Of a stretch of DNA of 64,000 nucleotides, positions 51,781 to 60,274 are shown piece after piece. The translations under genes were made by a program, and so were the position numbers. The first letter of the stretch is position 1; each line of letters starts with the position of its first letter. This DNA is from Pseudomonadota bacterium (lineage in GTDB: Bacteria > Pseudomonadota > Gammaproteobacteria > Burkholderiales > Burkholderiaceae_C). The notes under the pieces are model-generated. The model had not been told where the DNA came from, did not search any database, and saw nothing but the letters and a program-made list of their open reading frames with translations. The stretch spans positions 17,014 through 81,013 of the forward strand of contig JAEZLX010000008.1 in the NCBI GenBank assembly GCA_023415035.1, given 5' to 3'.

Positions 51781-53849
51781 GCCGTCACCCCCCCAAAGTA
51801 CTTATTTTCACGGGCTACTGTTCTGCCGATTCCATCGCCAACTTCAGAGTGCTCAAGCAAGTAGGTCTTTGCTACGTGCCTCTTGATCGTTTTGAAGTGG
51901 GTTGGGCTGATTTCCTCATCTTGAGACAATAGGATGACCTGCCGTGCTTCGTCACCTGTCCAAAACCCAAAAATATTCTCGCGATGCTTGCTATCGAGGC
52001 GTCCCAATGGTGTATCAACAACCAGCGGAGCATCGATCTTTGACACCTCGGCGAGCCCAGCAATCAATGCTGTAGCGAAGATCTGATTTTCTCCGGCGGA
52101 CCTGTCAAAATTCAAGTCCTTGCCGTTCGCGCTAAGAATGCGCGTGTTCCCATCGTCTTCAATGACAATCTTTGCAACTTGAGTCTTGTGCGCAAGCTGC
52201 TTGTACACCTTCGTCATCGCACTGGACAGCTGCCGTACCTTCAACGGGAACAACTCAGGGATAACCTCTTCAAGCACCCTGCGGGTACGCTCAGACTTGT
52301 CAACCAGAGTACGGTCAGGACTAGTCGAATCGCGACGTGCACGCTCTGCTTCGTAAGAGGCACGCAATTGATGAATGTGAGCCTCAAGACTAACGACATC
52401 GCGCTGAAGCGTTCCATTCTGAGACTCCAGTTCATCGATCTTCGCAATGATCGAGTTGAGCTGCGCCTTCATCTCAGCAAGTGTTCCGTCTCTGTCAATA
52501 CCCTCTATTCTAGAAATTCGCCGGCTTACCTCATCGATTCGACTTTCGAGATCATTTTTTTGAAGGATCAGATTATTGACCTCTTTTTGACCAACGCTCA
52601 ATGTACCAAGAAATCTGATCGCACGTTGCTTTAGCTCATCATGCAGATAGTCGTGCACGAACTTATCTGCAGTATTCGGAGGGGGTGGCAAAAAGAGCGA
52701 CTGCCAAGCTGCCTCAACGCGCTGCTTCAATGCGTCCAGCTGACTTGGCAAAAGATCAGGATTAAAAGGGGCTCCTTCAAAACCCAGCAAATGCGAATAG
52801 AATTTCTCCTGCTTTGGCTGAAGCGCGCGACATTCGCTTTGCCACTTCGTTAGCGCAATCTCGCCGTTGATTTGCTCTTTAAACTCCTGAAGCAATTTGC
52901 TGGGCATCAGATAGAAAGGCAGCTTGTCCGCTACGATCTTTGAAAGTTGCGACTCCACAGCCTTCTTTGCTGTTCTAAGCTGCTCACGTTCTTCAACAAG
53001 ATCCTTAACGGTTGCGATTTCACCGCCTCCACCGCCTGCAGCAACTATTCGATCTAGCAGCGACTGCCGCTCAGCTTTTAAATCCACTGTCTTAGCATTA
53101 TTCTGCTCGAGTGTAGTTTTCGTCTTCGCCAGACGGTCCACCTCTTCATGTAATGACTTCTGCAGTTTATCTAGATTCTGTTCGTTGACGTTAGTGAGTT
53201 TTGGACGCCTCGCATCCTCGAACGCTTTCAAACGATCCGCAAGATTTCGAAGAAGGACAACTCCGAGCAACCCCTCAAGCCCTTGTTTGACTTGTTCAAT
53301 TCGAGATTGATCCGCCAGCTTTTTTACTTCTTCACCGTCAAAGAAAAAGAAAGGCGCGATGTGAGCAGGTACATACTGCTCTTCAAGAATTTCACTGAGG
53401 TTAAAGCCTCGTTCGCCGTCTTTCCTAGGAATGCCGGGTACATCCCGGTTTAAGTCGCGGACGATCGTTTCCTCATCGTGCCAACTGCCGTTCAGCTTAA
53501 AGTACCAGCGCCTAGTGATATCGATACCTTTGGTTTTGGTTCGATAGATCACAACTCGCACTGACATCGTCATATCGATGCCTTCACGTCGCGCCTCTCC
53601 GTTGAAAGCTTTCTCCAAGAAGGTTGGGTAGCCCCGATAGTCGTCAGTTTTTAGACCTGCACGAGCGAGGTGTGGCAGTGCATCTTTTCCATATAGGCAA
53701 AGATACAGCGCTTCCAGAATCGTCGTCTTACCGTAGCCGTTCATGCCTCCAACGAGGACTATGTTTTTTCCTTCATTCGGCTCGGGAAACTGCAGGGAGG
53801 CATGTTGATAACTTTTGAACTTCGTGAGTTCAATACGCGAGATGTACAT
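51777..53849 (-). CDS. dndD: DndD-like SMC/RecF-type ATPase of DNA phosphorothioation
   Basis: The protein has 690 residues. Walker A is GGMNGYGKTT (34-43), the ABC-type signature region is DRSAGENQIFATALIAGL and Walker B is PLVVDTPLGRLD. A long coiled coil lies between (residues about 200-560). The segment APFFFFDGEEVKKLADQS is typical of DndD. DndD couples ATP hydrolysis to sulfur incorporation with DndC and DndE. It starts 9 bases after the small gene and overlaps the next gene by 4, so it is part of one transcript. Confidence 0.85.
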   Translation of the reverse strand: MYISRIELTKFKSYQHASLQFPEPNEGKNIVLVGGMNGYGKTTILEALYLCLYGKDALPHLARAGLKTDDYRGYPTFLEKAFNGEARREGIDMTMSVRVVIYRTKTKGIDITRRWYFKLNGSWHDEETIVRDLNRDVPGIPRKDGERGFNLSEILEEQYVPAHIAPFFFFDGEEVKKLADQSRIEQVKQGLEGLLGVVLLRNLADRLKAFEDARRPKLTNVNEQNLDKLQKSLHEEVDRLAKTKTTLEQNNAKTVDLKAERQSLLDRIVAAGGGGGEIATVKDLVEEREQLRTAKKAVESQLSKIVADKLPFYLMPSKLLQEFKEQINGEIALTKWQSECRALQPKQEKFYSHLLGFEGAPFNPDLLPSQLDALKQRVEAAWQSLFLPPPPNTADKFVHDYLHDELKQRAIRFLGTLSVGQKEVNNLILQKNDLESRIDEVSRRISRIEGIDRDGTLAEMKAQLNSIIAKIDELESQNGTLQRDVVSLEAHIHQLRASYEAERARRDSTSPDRTLVDKSERTRRVLEEVIPELFPLKVRQLSSAMTKVYKQLAHKTQVAKIVIEDDGNTRILSANGKDLNFDRSAGENQIFATALIAGLAEVSKIDAPLVVDTPLGRLDSKHRENIFGFWTGDEARQVILLSQDEEISPTHFKTIKRHVAKTYLLEHSEVGDGIGRTVARENKYFGGVTA

Positions 53850-53858
53850 CGTTTCCCC

Positions 53859-54071
53859 TCAGTCGAATCTTCCGAGTATTTCTTCAAACCGCGCATAGAT
53901 ACCAGCTGCTCGTTCCTGATGCTGCCGTTCTCGCTGCAGGACGACCAGTTCGGTGATTACATCAACCGGGACTGAATGTCTAGCGCAAACTGCAGCGAGA
54001 ACTTGATGTGCCTCATCGTCTGACCATAGCGGCAAATCTGCTATTGATATTCCATCATGCTCGTTAGACAT
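53859..54071 (-). CDS. Small DNA-modification-associated protein (70 aa)
   Basis: The protein has 70 residues (starts MSNEHDGISIADLPLWSDDE; ends RFEEILGRFD). It is acidic and helical. Its start overlaps the end of dndC by 8 bases and it ends 9 bases before dndD. Small proteins in this position between dndC and dndD are known to accompany such operons; their role is not established. The operon position, not the sequence, is the strongest support. Confidence 0.7.
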   Translation of the reverse strand: MSNEHDGISIADLPLWSDDEAHQVLAAVCARHSVPVDVITELVVLQRERQHQERAAGIYARFEEILGRFD

Positions 54072-55194
54072 TGGCTACACCTTCCTCGTTTTGAAGTTCG
54101 CTTGCCCAGATACGATGAATCAACTCTATCTCCTCGTCAGATATTAGTCGACCACCAAATTGCTTCTCGGTTTCCTGAAGCCGCTCAAGAATCTCTTTGC
54201 GGGCTTGGATAGTAAAAGGTCCAGGAATATGCTTTCCCGTTAGATCAAACGTTAAGCGTCCATTTCGCCTCATTGCACTTCGATACTTAGGATCATTTCG
54301 AATGGAAACAAGCCAGTTCCTAAAATCGACAAGCGGCTTGTAGATATCTTTTCCAGAGTCAATGAATCCCTGCAAGGAACGATCTTTTTCGACAACGGTA
54401 CAGGTCCAGCAGCCGAACCTGCTGTTGCTCGTACCGCAGCCAGGAGCTTCGTCTTTACTCAGCACGACTGGACATTCGCCACCTTCCGCGTCACGGTAAA
54501 GTTGAAACAGTTCTCGATGAGTTCCGCCCCATGGACAGGGTTCTGTGCCAAGAATCTCCCACACCTCATCAGTGGTGAGGTCTACGATGGGACGGAAGAT
54601 AAATGCCCCCGTCAATTTGGTGTGCGGCGTGAGATTCGAATCTTCTAAATCTTGGTACTTCTCAATGATCCTCATCCGTGTCTGGCTTTCGGACTTCCGA
54701 ACACCTAGAACCACGATAGCAGACTTGAACGTCTCAATATTTTTTCGAATATATGAACTCGTAGGCTGAATTTTAAGGCGGTCTGTGCACCATCTCATTT
54801 GCTGATTTGGGCTTGGATAGCCCTTACCTATCAGCAGTGCCCAAAATGTTTTTTCTGGCTCAGGCTTGGTCCGAACCACTGTGACAGGCAAGCCCAATGC
54901 TTCTGCTGCTACACCGATTGCGCCGGAGCTCTGATCAAGATGAGCAAGCACCAAGGGGCTTTCAACCAAGGTGTCGTTAGAGACCACGTGAATCTCCCGC
55001 CGCCGCAGGGAAGGCGGGATGTCCTCGAGTGCCTTGAAAATTGCGTGAGCGACGAGCGTCGAGTCTTTCCCTCCTGAAAAACCAACGATCCAAGGGTAAT
55101 CCTGCACTTCAGACAAGTACTCTTGCTTGACGATGTGAATGACCTTTCGCCATTTTTCGTCTGTGGTCAGGGGGTTATCAAGAACTACTTCCAC
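54064..55194 (-). CDS. dndC: DndC-like sulfurtransferase (PAPS-reductase family, 4Fe-4S)
   Basis: The protein has 376 residues, shorter than the roughly 500 of classical DndC. The PP-loop is SGGKDST (40-46). Four Cys fit an iron-sulfur cluster: Cys136 (MRWCTDRLK), Cys253 (PGCGTSN), and Cys262 and Cys265 (RFGCWTC). The enzyme activates the DNA backbone and transfers sulfur supplied by a cysteine desulfurase; no dndA is present here, so a housekeeping IscS would be needed. It heads a four-gene operon with overlapping or closely spaced genes. A palindrome lies 10 bases upstream. Confidence 0.87.
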   Translation of the reverse strand: MEVVLDNPLTTDEKWRKVIHIVKQEYLSEVQDYPWIVGFSGGKDSTLVAHAIFKALEDIPPSLRRREIHVVSNDTLVESPLVLAHLDQSSGAIGVAAEALGLPVTVVRTKPEPEKTFWALLIGKGYPSPNQQMRWCTDRLKIQPTSSYIRKNIETFKSAIVVLGVRKSESQTRMRIIEKYQDLEDSNLTPHTKLTGAFIFRPIVDLTTDEVWEILGTEPCPWGGTHRELFQLYRDAEGGECPVVLSKDEAPGCGTSNSRFGCWTCTVVEKDRSLQGFIDSGKDIYKPLVDFRNWLVSIRNDPKYRSAMRRNGRLTFDLTGKHIPGPFTIQARKEILERLQETEKQFGGRLISDEEIELIHRIWASELQNEEGVANV

Positions 55195-55480
55195 TTCGCT
55201 CCATTCACATGTGTGAAATTGCTATCGGTGTGTTGATAGCTTTTTTGTCTATTGTATGGTCGGTATGGTTGTCACGCGTCGCACTGACTCAAGGAGCACT
55301 CCTACTCCATCGGGAGAATGGACGCACACGCCGCGTCTGTGAGCCCAAGGTCAAGCCGGCGATAGTGCCATGCGCGTGTTTAAACTTGACTTGCACAATA
55401 TGCTCATAAGCATCACCTTATCTCGAACAAAGAGACTTACAAGCAGCGTAGCTTGTACGCTCTCTTCATCAGAGAAATTA
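55195..55480. promoter_or_regulatory. Promoter region of the Dnd-type operon
   Basis: These 286 bases run from dndC to the right arm of element 2. The near-palindrome ttcaca-tg-tgtgaa (55204-55217) lies 10 bases upstream of dndC, and ctatc/gatag arms flank 55221-55238. An operator close to the start is plausible. The single open frame here (55209-55409, plus) has no known domain and no ribosome site. Confidence 0.4.
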
Positions 55481-55508
55481 CCCACTAGCGAAATTATTCT
55501 ACGGTCAC
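55481..55508. other. Attachment junction C (element 2 right end / glmS body)
   Basis: The arm cccactagc (55481-55489) is followed by sequence identical to junction B through the core gtcac (55504-55508). After the core the sequence is glmS coding DNA. The minus strand at 55494-55508 encodes the element-supplied Val-Thr-Val-Glu and TAA stop. Confidence 0.75.
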
Positions 55509-57356
55509 ACTCTTGGCCAGGTTGCGCGGCTTGTCAACGTCCGTGCCCTTGGCCAGGGCGGTGTGGTAGGCCAGCAGCTGCAGCGGCACCACGTGCAGGA
55601 TGGGCGAGAGGGCGCCGTAGTTCTCCGGCATGCGGATGACGTTGACGCCCTCCTCGCTGCCGATGCGGGTGTCGGCATCGGCCAGCACGTACAACACGCC
55701 GCCGCGCGCGCGCACTTCCTGCATGTTGCTCTTGAGTTTTTCCAGCAGGGCATCGTTGGGCGCCACCGTCACCACCGGCATGGCGCTCGTCACCAGGGCC
55801 AGCGGCCCGTGCTTGAGTTCGCCGGCCGGGTAAGCCTCGGCGTGGATGTAGCTGATTTCCTTGAGCTTGAGCGCGCCCTCCAACGCGATCGGATAGTGCA
55901 TGCCGCGGCCCAGGAAAAGCGCGTTGTCCATGCGCGCGAAGTCCTCTGCCCAGCTGATGACTTGCGGCTCCAGCGCCAGCACCGCCTGCAGGGCCAGCGG
56001 CAGGTGGCGCATGGCCTTGAGGTACTCGGCCTCCTTCGCCTCGCCCAGGCGCCCGCGCACCTGCGCCAGTGCCAGCGTGAGCAGGAACAGCCCCGCGAGC
56101 TGCGTCGTGAACGCCTTGGTCGAAGCCACGCCGATCTCCACGCCGGCACGAGTGATGTAAGCCAGCTCGCATTCGCGCACCATCGCGCTCGTGGACACGT
56201 TGCAGATCGTCAGGGTGTGCCGCATGCCCAGACCCTGTGCATGGCGCAGCGCGGCCAGCGTGTCGGCCGTCTCGCCGCTCTGGCTGATGGTCACGACGAG
56301 CGTCCGCGGGTTGGGCACGCTGGTGCGGTAGCGGTATTCGCTGGCCACTTCGACCTGCGTCGGGATGCCGGCAATTTCCTCCAGCCAGTACTTGGCCGTG
56401 CAGCCGCTGTAGTAGCTGGTGCCGCAGGCCAGGACCAGCACCTGCTCGACATCCTTGAAGATGCGGTACGCACCGTCGCCGAACAGCTCGGGCACGATGC
56501 CCTCCACGCCCTCCAACGTGTCGCCAATGGCGCGAGGCTGCTCGAAGATCTCCTTTTGCATGTAGTGGCGGTACGGCCCGAGTTCGGCCGCTCCGCTGTG
56601 CGCATGCACGGTACGCACGGGCCGCTGCCCGGCCTCGAGCGAGCGTCCCTGGCGGTCGGCCACCCAGTAGCGGCCCAGCTGCAGATCAACAAGATCCCCC
56701 TCTTCCAGATACACGATCTGGTCCGTCACGCCGGCCAGTGCCATCGCATCGCTGGCCAAGAAGTGCTCGGCACCGCCCTCGCCCACCCCCAGCACCAGGG
56801 GAGAGCCCGCGCGCGCGCCCACCACGCGATGAGGCTCGTCGCGGTGGAACACCGCCAGCGCATAGGCACCGTGCAGCTGGGACACCGCGGCCTGCAACGC
56901 GGCAAAGATGTCGCCCTCGTAGAGCGAGTCCACCAGGTGCGCGATGACCTCGGTGTCGGTCTGGCTCGCAAAGACATAGCCCTTGGCTTTGAGCTCGGCG
57001 CGCAGCTCTTCGTGGTTTTCGATGATGCCGTTGTGCACCAGCGCCACCCGCCCGGGTGCATCATCAGCCGAGGCAGGGCCATGACTGAAGTGCGGGTGCG
57101 CGTTGTGCACGGCCGGCGCTCCGTGCGTGGCCCAGCGGGTGTGGGCGATGCCGGTGCCGCTGGACACGCTCTCGACCTGAACCTGCCGCGCCAGCTCCGA
57201 CACCCGCGCGGTGCTGCGTGCCCGCTTCAGTCCTCCGGGGCCGGCGTGAACCGCCACCCCGCAGGAGTCATAGCCGCGGTACTCCAGGCGCTGCAAACCC
57301 TGGATGAGAACCGGAACGATGTCGCGCCCGGACACGCCGGCAACGATGCCACACAT
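55494..57356 (-). CDS. glmS: Glucosamine-fructose-6-phosphate aminotransferase (isomerizing)
   Basis: The protein has 620 residues, normal for GlmS. The N-terminal glutaminase begins with the catalytic Cys in [12 protein letters not shown] and has YRGYDSCG. Two SIS isomerase domains follow ([14 protein letters not shown], and [20 protein letters not shown]), ending LAKSVTVE. It makes glucosamine-6-phosphate from fructose-6-phosphate and glutamine, the first step to UDP-GlcNAc. The last four codons and the stop come from the integrated element, not the original chromosome, yet the protein end is unchanged. The second UDP-GlcNAc gene, glmU, lies nearby. Confidence 0.97.
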   Translation of the reverse strand: MCGIVAGVSGRDIVPVLIQGLQRLEYRGYDSCGVAVHAGPGGLKRARSTARVSELARQVQVESVSSGTGIAHTRWATHGAPAVHNAHPHFSHGPASADDAPGRVALVHNGIIENHEELRAELKAKGYVFASQTDTEVIAHLVDSLYEGDIFAALQAAVSQLHGAYALAVFHRDEPHRVVGARAGSPLVLGVGEGGAEHFLASDAMALAGVTDQIVYLEEGDLVDLQLGRYWVADRQGRSLEAGQRPVRTVHAHSGAAELGPYRHYMQKEIFEQPRAIGDTLEGVEGIVPELFGDGAYRIFKDVEQVLVLACGTSYYSGCTAKYWLEEIAGIPTQVEVASEYRYRTSVPNPRTLVVTISQSGETADTLAALRHAQGLGMRHTLTICNVSTSAMVRECELAYITRAGVEIGVASTKAFTTQLAGLFLLTLALAQVRGRLGEAKEAEYLKAMRHLPLALQAVLALEPQVISWAEDFARMDNALFLGRGMHYPIALEGALKLKEISYIHAEAYPAGELKHGPLALVTSAMPVVTVAPNDALLEKLKSNMQEVRARGGVLYVLADADTRIGSEEGVNVIRMPENYGALSPILHVVPLQLLAYHTALAKGTDVDKPRNLAKSVTVE

Positions 57357-57435
57357 GGAATGCTCCTTGAATCAGCAGAATGGCGTCGATGCTACGCACC
57401 CCGAAACGAAATTTGATTCGAATCTATTGGCTCAT

Positions 57436-57452
57436 ATGAAATATAATTTCAT
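57436..57452. promoter_or_regulatory. 17-base palindrome between glmS and the Lrp-type gene
   Basis: atgaaat-ata-atttcat has perfect 7-base arms in an AT-rich divergent promoter region. A second palindrome, catttaaatg (57489-57498), covers the regulator start codon. Lrp/AsnC proteins bind such AT-rich dyads, so autoregulation and control of glmS are plausible. Confidence 0.45.
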
Positions 57453-57495
57453 CATAGGAATGAGAAGACATAAATGAAACAAATTCGACATTTAA

Positions 57496-58002
57496 ATGAA
57501 TGATTATTTCATCGATGACATCGACCTGAAACTGCTGGGCCTGCTGCAGGACGACACCCGCCGCAGCAACCTCGCGCTGGCCGAGGCCGTGCACGTCTCC
57601 CCGCCCACCTGCCTCCGACGCATACGGCGCCTGCGCGAGATGGGCTTGATCGAACGCGAAGTAGCGGTCCTCAGCCAGGACCGGCTGGCGCCGCTGATCG
57701 GTCACGGTATCACCGCGCTGGTTGAGGTCACGCTGGAGCGGCAGGACGCGCAGAGGATGGACGCCTTCGAGGCCCGCGCCGTCGCCGAAGCCGAGGTGCA
57801 GCAGTGCTACCGCGTGAGTCCCGGCCCGGATTTCATGCTGGTCATCCACACCACCGACATGCCCGGCTACCTCGCTCTGGCCCAGCGCCTGTTCACATCC
57901 GATGCCAACGTGCGCAACGTGAAGGCATTTTTCAGCGTCAGGCGGGCCAAGTTCGATCCACGCCTGCCTCTGCCTGCAAGAAAGGCGACACCTGCCGGGT
58001 GA
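57496..58002 (+). CDS. Lrp/AsnC-family transcriptional regulator
   Basis: The protein has 168 residues. The N-terminal helix-turn-helix is DIDLKLLGLLQDDTRRSNLA with LAEAVHVSPPTCLRRIRRLR. The C-terminal ligand-binding (RAM/AsnC) domain includes VEVTLERQDAQRMDAFEARA and CYRVSPGPDFMLVIHTTDMP. It is divergent from glmS with palindromes between. The effector is probably an amino acid; which one is not visible. Confidence 0.92.
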   Translation: MNDYFIDDIDLKLLGLLQDDTRRSNLALAEAVHVSPPTCLRRIRRLREMGLIEREVAVLSQDRLAPLIGHGITALVEVTLERQDAQRMDAFEARAVAEAEVQQCYRVSPGPDFMLVIHTTDMPGYLALAQRLFTSDANVRNVKAFFSVRRAKFDPRLPLPARKATPAG

Positions 58003-58126
58003 ACGCCGTTCACGACGATGCGCCTTTTATCCGAAAGTGGCAACAATTTTTCTCGGATGCGTGCACCATCACATGCTGACCTAGAATTCCCTGAAAAAAA
58101 TAATACGAAAATCTTCAGGAGGTTAC

Positions 58127-58852
58127 GTGTCGACATCCACAATCCTAATCAGCGCTGGCGTGCTGCTGCTGGTCGCCGTGATCATCGGCGTGGTCGCATT
58201 CTGGCTACGCCGCAAGGGCACCTCATCCGGTCGGGACGACCGCTACACACCGGAACGCCTCTTGACACCCGAGCAGGTGCAGATGCTCGATTACCTGCAC
58301 GACACCTTTCCCGGTCAAGTGGTTCTGCCCAACCTGCGGCTGCAGGACATGCTGTCGGTGCGCAAGACAAGCGACCGCAAGCGCGCCGAAGAGCGCCTGC
58401 GCCAGTTCAAGGTGGATTTCGCGGTGTTCGGCGAGGACGGCCGCCCTGTCTTCGCGTTCGACATCGAACAGTACCACCTGAGCAACGCCATGGCCAAGGA
58501 GCATCAGCTCAAGATCAAGAACCGCATCCTCAAGACCGCAGGCGTGCGCTTCGTGTTCCTGAAGAACGGTATCCACCGCATGCCCTCGCCGGCCGACTTC
58601 CGCCGCCAGCTCAACCTTGCCGAGCTGCCACCACCGCGAGCGGTCAAGTCCCCGCGTGACGCCCGGGAAAGCGTGCGCCAGCAGCTCGAGTCGCAGTTCT
58701 CCGAATTCGACCAGCTACAGAGCACGCAGCAGAACGGCTTCCGCGACTCCGAAGTCATGGGCCTGAGCGGCCTGATGAACCTGGCCAGCGAACAGGATCT
58801 CTTCGAGCAGATGGCCCGCCAGCGGCCACCTGGCGGTGGCCGTCGCGCCTGA
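58127..58852 (+). CDS. DUF2726-domain membrane-anchored protein
   Basis: The GTG start at 58127 is supported by AGGAGG 4 bases upstream. The protein has 241 residues, with an N-terminal membrane helix (ILISAGVLLLVAVIIGVVAF). The DUF2726 domain covers about 45-165, with VDFAVFGEDGRPVFAFDIEQ and KNRILKTAGVRFVFLK. DUF2726 has a restriction-endonuclease-like look; here the acidic and Lys positions are partly kept, so nuclease activity is uncertain. It lies between the Lrp-type gene and glmU. Confidence 0.8.
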   Translation: MSTSTILISAGVLLLVAVIIGVVAFWLRRKGTSSGRDDRYTPERLLTPEQVQMLDYLHDTFPGQVVLPNLRLQDMLSVRKTSDRKRAEERLRQFKVDFAVFGEDGRPVFAFDIEQYHLSNAMAKEHQLKIKNRILKTAGVRFVFLKNGIHRMPSPADFRRQLNLAELPPPRAVKSPRDARESVRQQLESQFSEFDQLQSTQQNGFRDSEVMGLSGLMNLASEQDLFEQMARQRPPGGGRRA

Positions 58853-58864
58853 GTCGCTCCACCG

Positions 58865-60274
58865 TCACTTCTTCTTGGCCGGACGGCTCCAGTTCGGGAT
58901 TGACACCTGCCGCCCACGCGCCACGCTCAGGGCGCCGGGTGGCGTGTCCTTGGTGATGGTCGAACCGCCGCCGATGGTGCCGCCGGCGCCCAGCGTCACG
59001 GGCGCCACCAGCACGCAGTTGCTGCCCACATGCACATCCGCCTCGATCACGGTCCGGTGCTTGTTGGCGCCGTCGTAGTTGGCGGTGATGCTGCCCGCGC
59101 CGTAGTTGACCCGCTCGCCTACCGTCGCATCGCCCAGATAGGCCAGGTGATTGGCCTTGGCGCCATCGGCCAGCGTACTGTTCTTGACCTCAACAAAGTT
59201 GCCGATGTGCACGTCGGCGCCCAGCACGGCACCGGGCCGCAGGCGCGCGTAAGGACCGATGAGCGCCCCCTTGCCGACACGCGCGCCCTGCGGGCCGCCA
59301 TCGATATGGGTGAACGGGTGGATCACCGCACCATCCTCGATCACCACATTGGCGATCACGCAATGGGCACCGATGCGCACGCCCTCGCCGAGCTCGACAG
59401 CGCCCTCGAACACGCAGCCCACGTCGATCTCGACGTCCTGCCCGCGCACGCGCAGCTCGCCACGCACGTCCAGCCGCGCCGGGTCGGCCAGTCGCACGCC
59501 CTGGTCCATCAGGTCGTCGGCGATGCGGCGCTGCCACGCGCGTTCAAGTTCGGCCAGCTGACGCGGGCTGTTCACGCCGGCCACCTGCACGGCGTCGTCG
59601 ATGCGGTGCGCCTCGACACGCAGACCATCTTCCACCGCAAAGCGCACCACGTCGGTCAGGTAGTACTCCCCTTGGGCGTTGCGGTTGTCCAGCCGTGCCA
59701 GCCAGCCACGCAGCAGGCGCGTGGGCACGGCCATGATGCCGCTGTAGATCTCCCGGATCGCGCGCTGCGCCTCGCTGGCATCCTTGTGTTCCACGATCGC
59801 GCTCACGGCGCCGTCATCCGCACGCACGATGCGCCCATAGCCGGCGGGATCGGGCAGGTCCAGCGTCAGCAGCGCCAGCCGCTCGCCCGCGCAGCGTTCG
59901 ATCAGCGCCTGCAGCGTCTCGACCCGGGTCAGCGGCACGTCGCCCGAGAGCACCAGTGTCACGCCGTCATCGGCCAGCACGGGCATGGCCTGCTGCACCG
60001 CATGGCCTGTGCCCAGCTGGGGTTCCTGCCGCACGAAGCGCAGTGCCGCCGGCGCGCCAGCCTCGGTGACGGGCGCGGCCAGACCGGCCTCCACCTGCCC
60101 GGCGCCGTGGCCCGTGACGACCACCACCGAGCGTGCCGACAGCCGGCCCGCGGTGTCCAGCACGTGCTGGGCCAGTGCGCGCCCACCCAAAAGGTGCAAC
60201 ACTTTGGGCTTGCGGCTCTTCATGCGCGTGCCCTTGCCCGCGGCCATCACCACCACATCCACCGGAAAAGCCAT
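58865..60274 (-). CDS. glmU: Bifunctional UDP-N-acetylglucosamine pyrophosphorylase / glucosamine-1-phosphate acetyltransferase
   Basis: The protein has 469 residues. The uridyltransferase domain begins VVVMAAGKGTRMKSRKPKVL. The C-terminal left-handed beta helix has hexapeptide repeats and the acetyltransferase His region GPYARLRPG and NHLAYLGDATVG. It converts glucosamine-1-phosphate to UDP-GlcNAc for cell-wall and LPS synthesis. It lies two genes from glmS. The start overlaps the divergent lipoprotein start by 2 bases if that gene begins at 60273. Confidence 0.97.
   Translation of the reverse strand: MAFPVDVVVMAAGKGTRMKSRKPKVLHLLGGRALAQHVLDTAGRLSARSVVVVTGHGAGQVEAGLAAPVTEAGAPAALRFVRQEPQLGTGHAVQQAMPVLADDGVTLVLSGDVPLTRVETLQALIERCAGERLALLTLDLPDPAGYGRIVRADDGAVSAIVEHKDASEAQRAIREIYSGIMAVPTRLLRGWLARLDNRNAQGEYYLTDVVRFAVEDGLRVEAHRIDDAVQVAGVNSPRQLAELERAWQRRIADDLMDQGVRLADPARLDVRGELRVRGQDVEIDVGCVFEGAVELGEGVRIGAHCVIANVVIEDGAVIHPFTHIDGGPQGARVGKGALIGPYARLRPGAVLGADVHIGNFVEVKNSTLADGAKANHLAYLGDATVGERVNYGAGSITANYDGANKHRTVIEADVHVGSNCVLVAPVTLGAGGTIGGGSTITKDTPPGALSVARGRQVSIPNWSRPAKKK

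Larger units (their letters stand above)
46563..55508. mobile_element. Element 2: glmS-targeted integrative element carrying a Dnd-type cargo
   Basis: It is bounded by junctions B and C, 8.9 kb long and visibly richer in A+T than the flanks. It carries two small genes and a tyrosine recombinase near the left end, a decayed serine recombinase, a fragment resembling a restriction subunit, and a four-gene DNA phosphorothioation-type operon. Its right end supplies the last four codons and stop of glmS. No Tn7 tns genes are present. Integration by the tyrosine recombinase at the gtcac core is the simplest model. Confidence 0.7.

Noticed and set aside
55209..55409. 66-codon plus-strand frame with a hydrophobic start in the dndC promoter region
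   Set aside because: No ribosome site, no domain, overlaps the likely operator; not supported as a gene.
45222..55508. Tn7-like transposon at glmS
   Set aside because: No tnsA-E genes, and the junctions replace glmS codons rather than lie downstream of the gene; a tyrosine recombinase is present instead.
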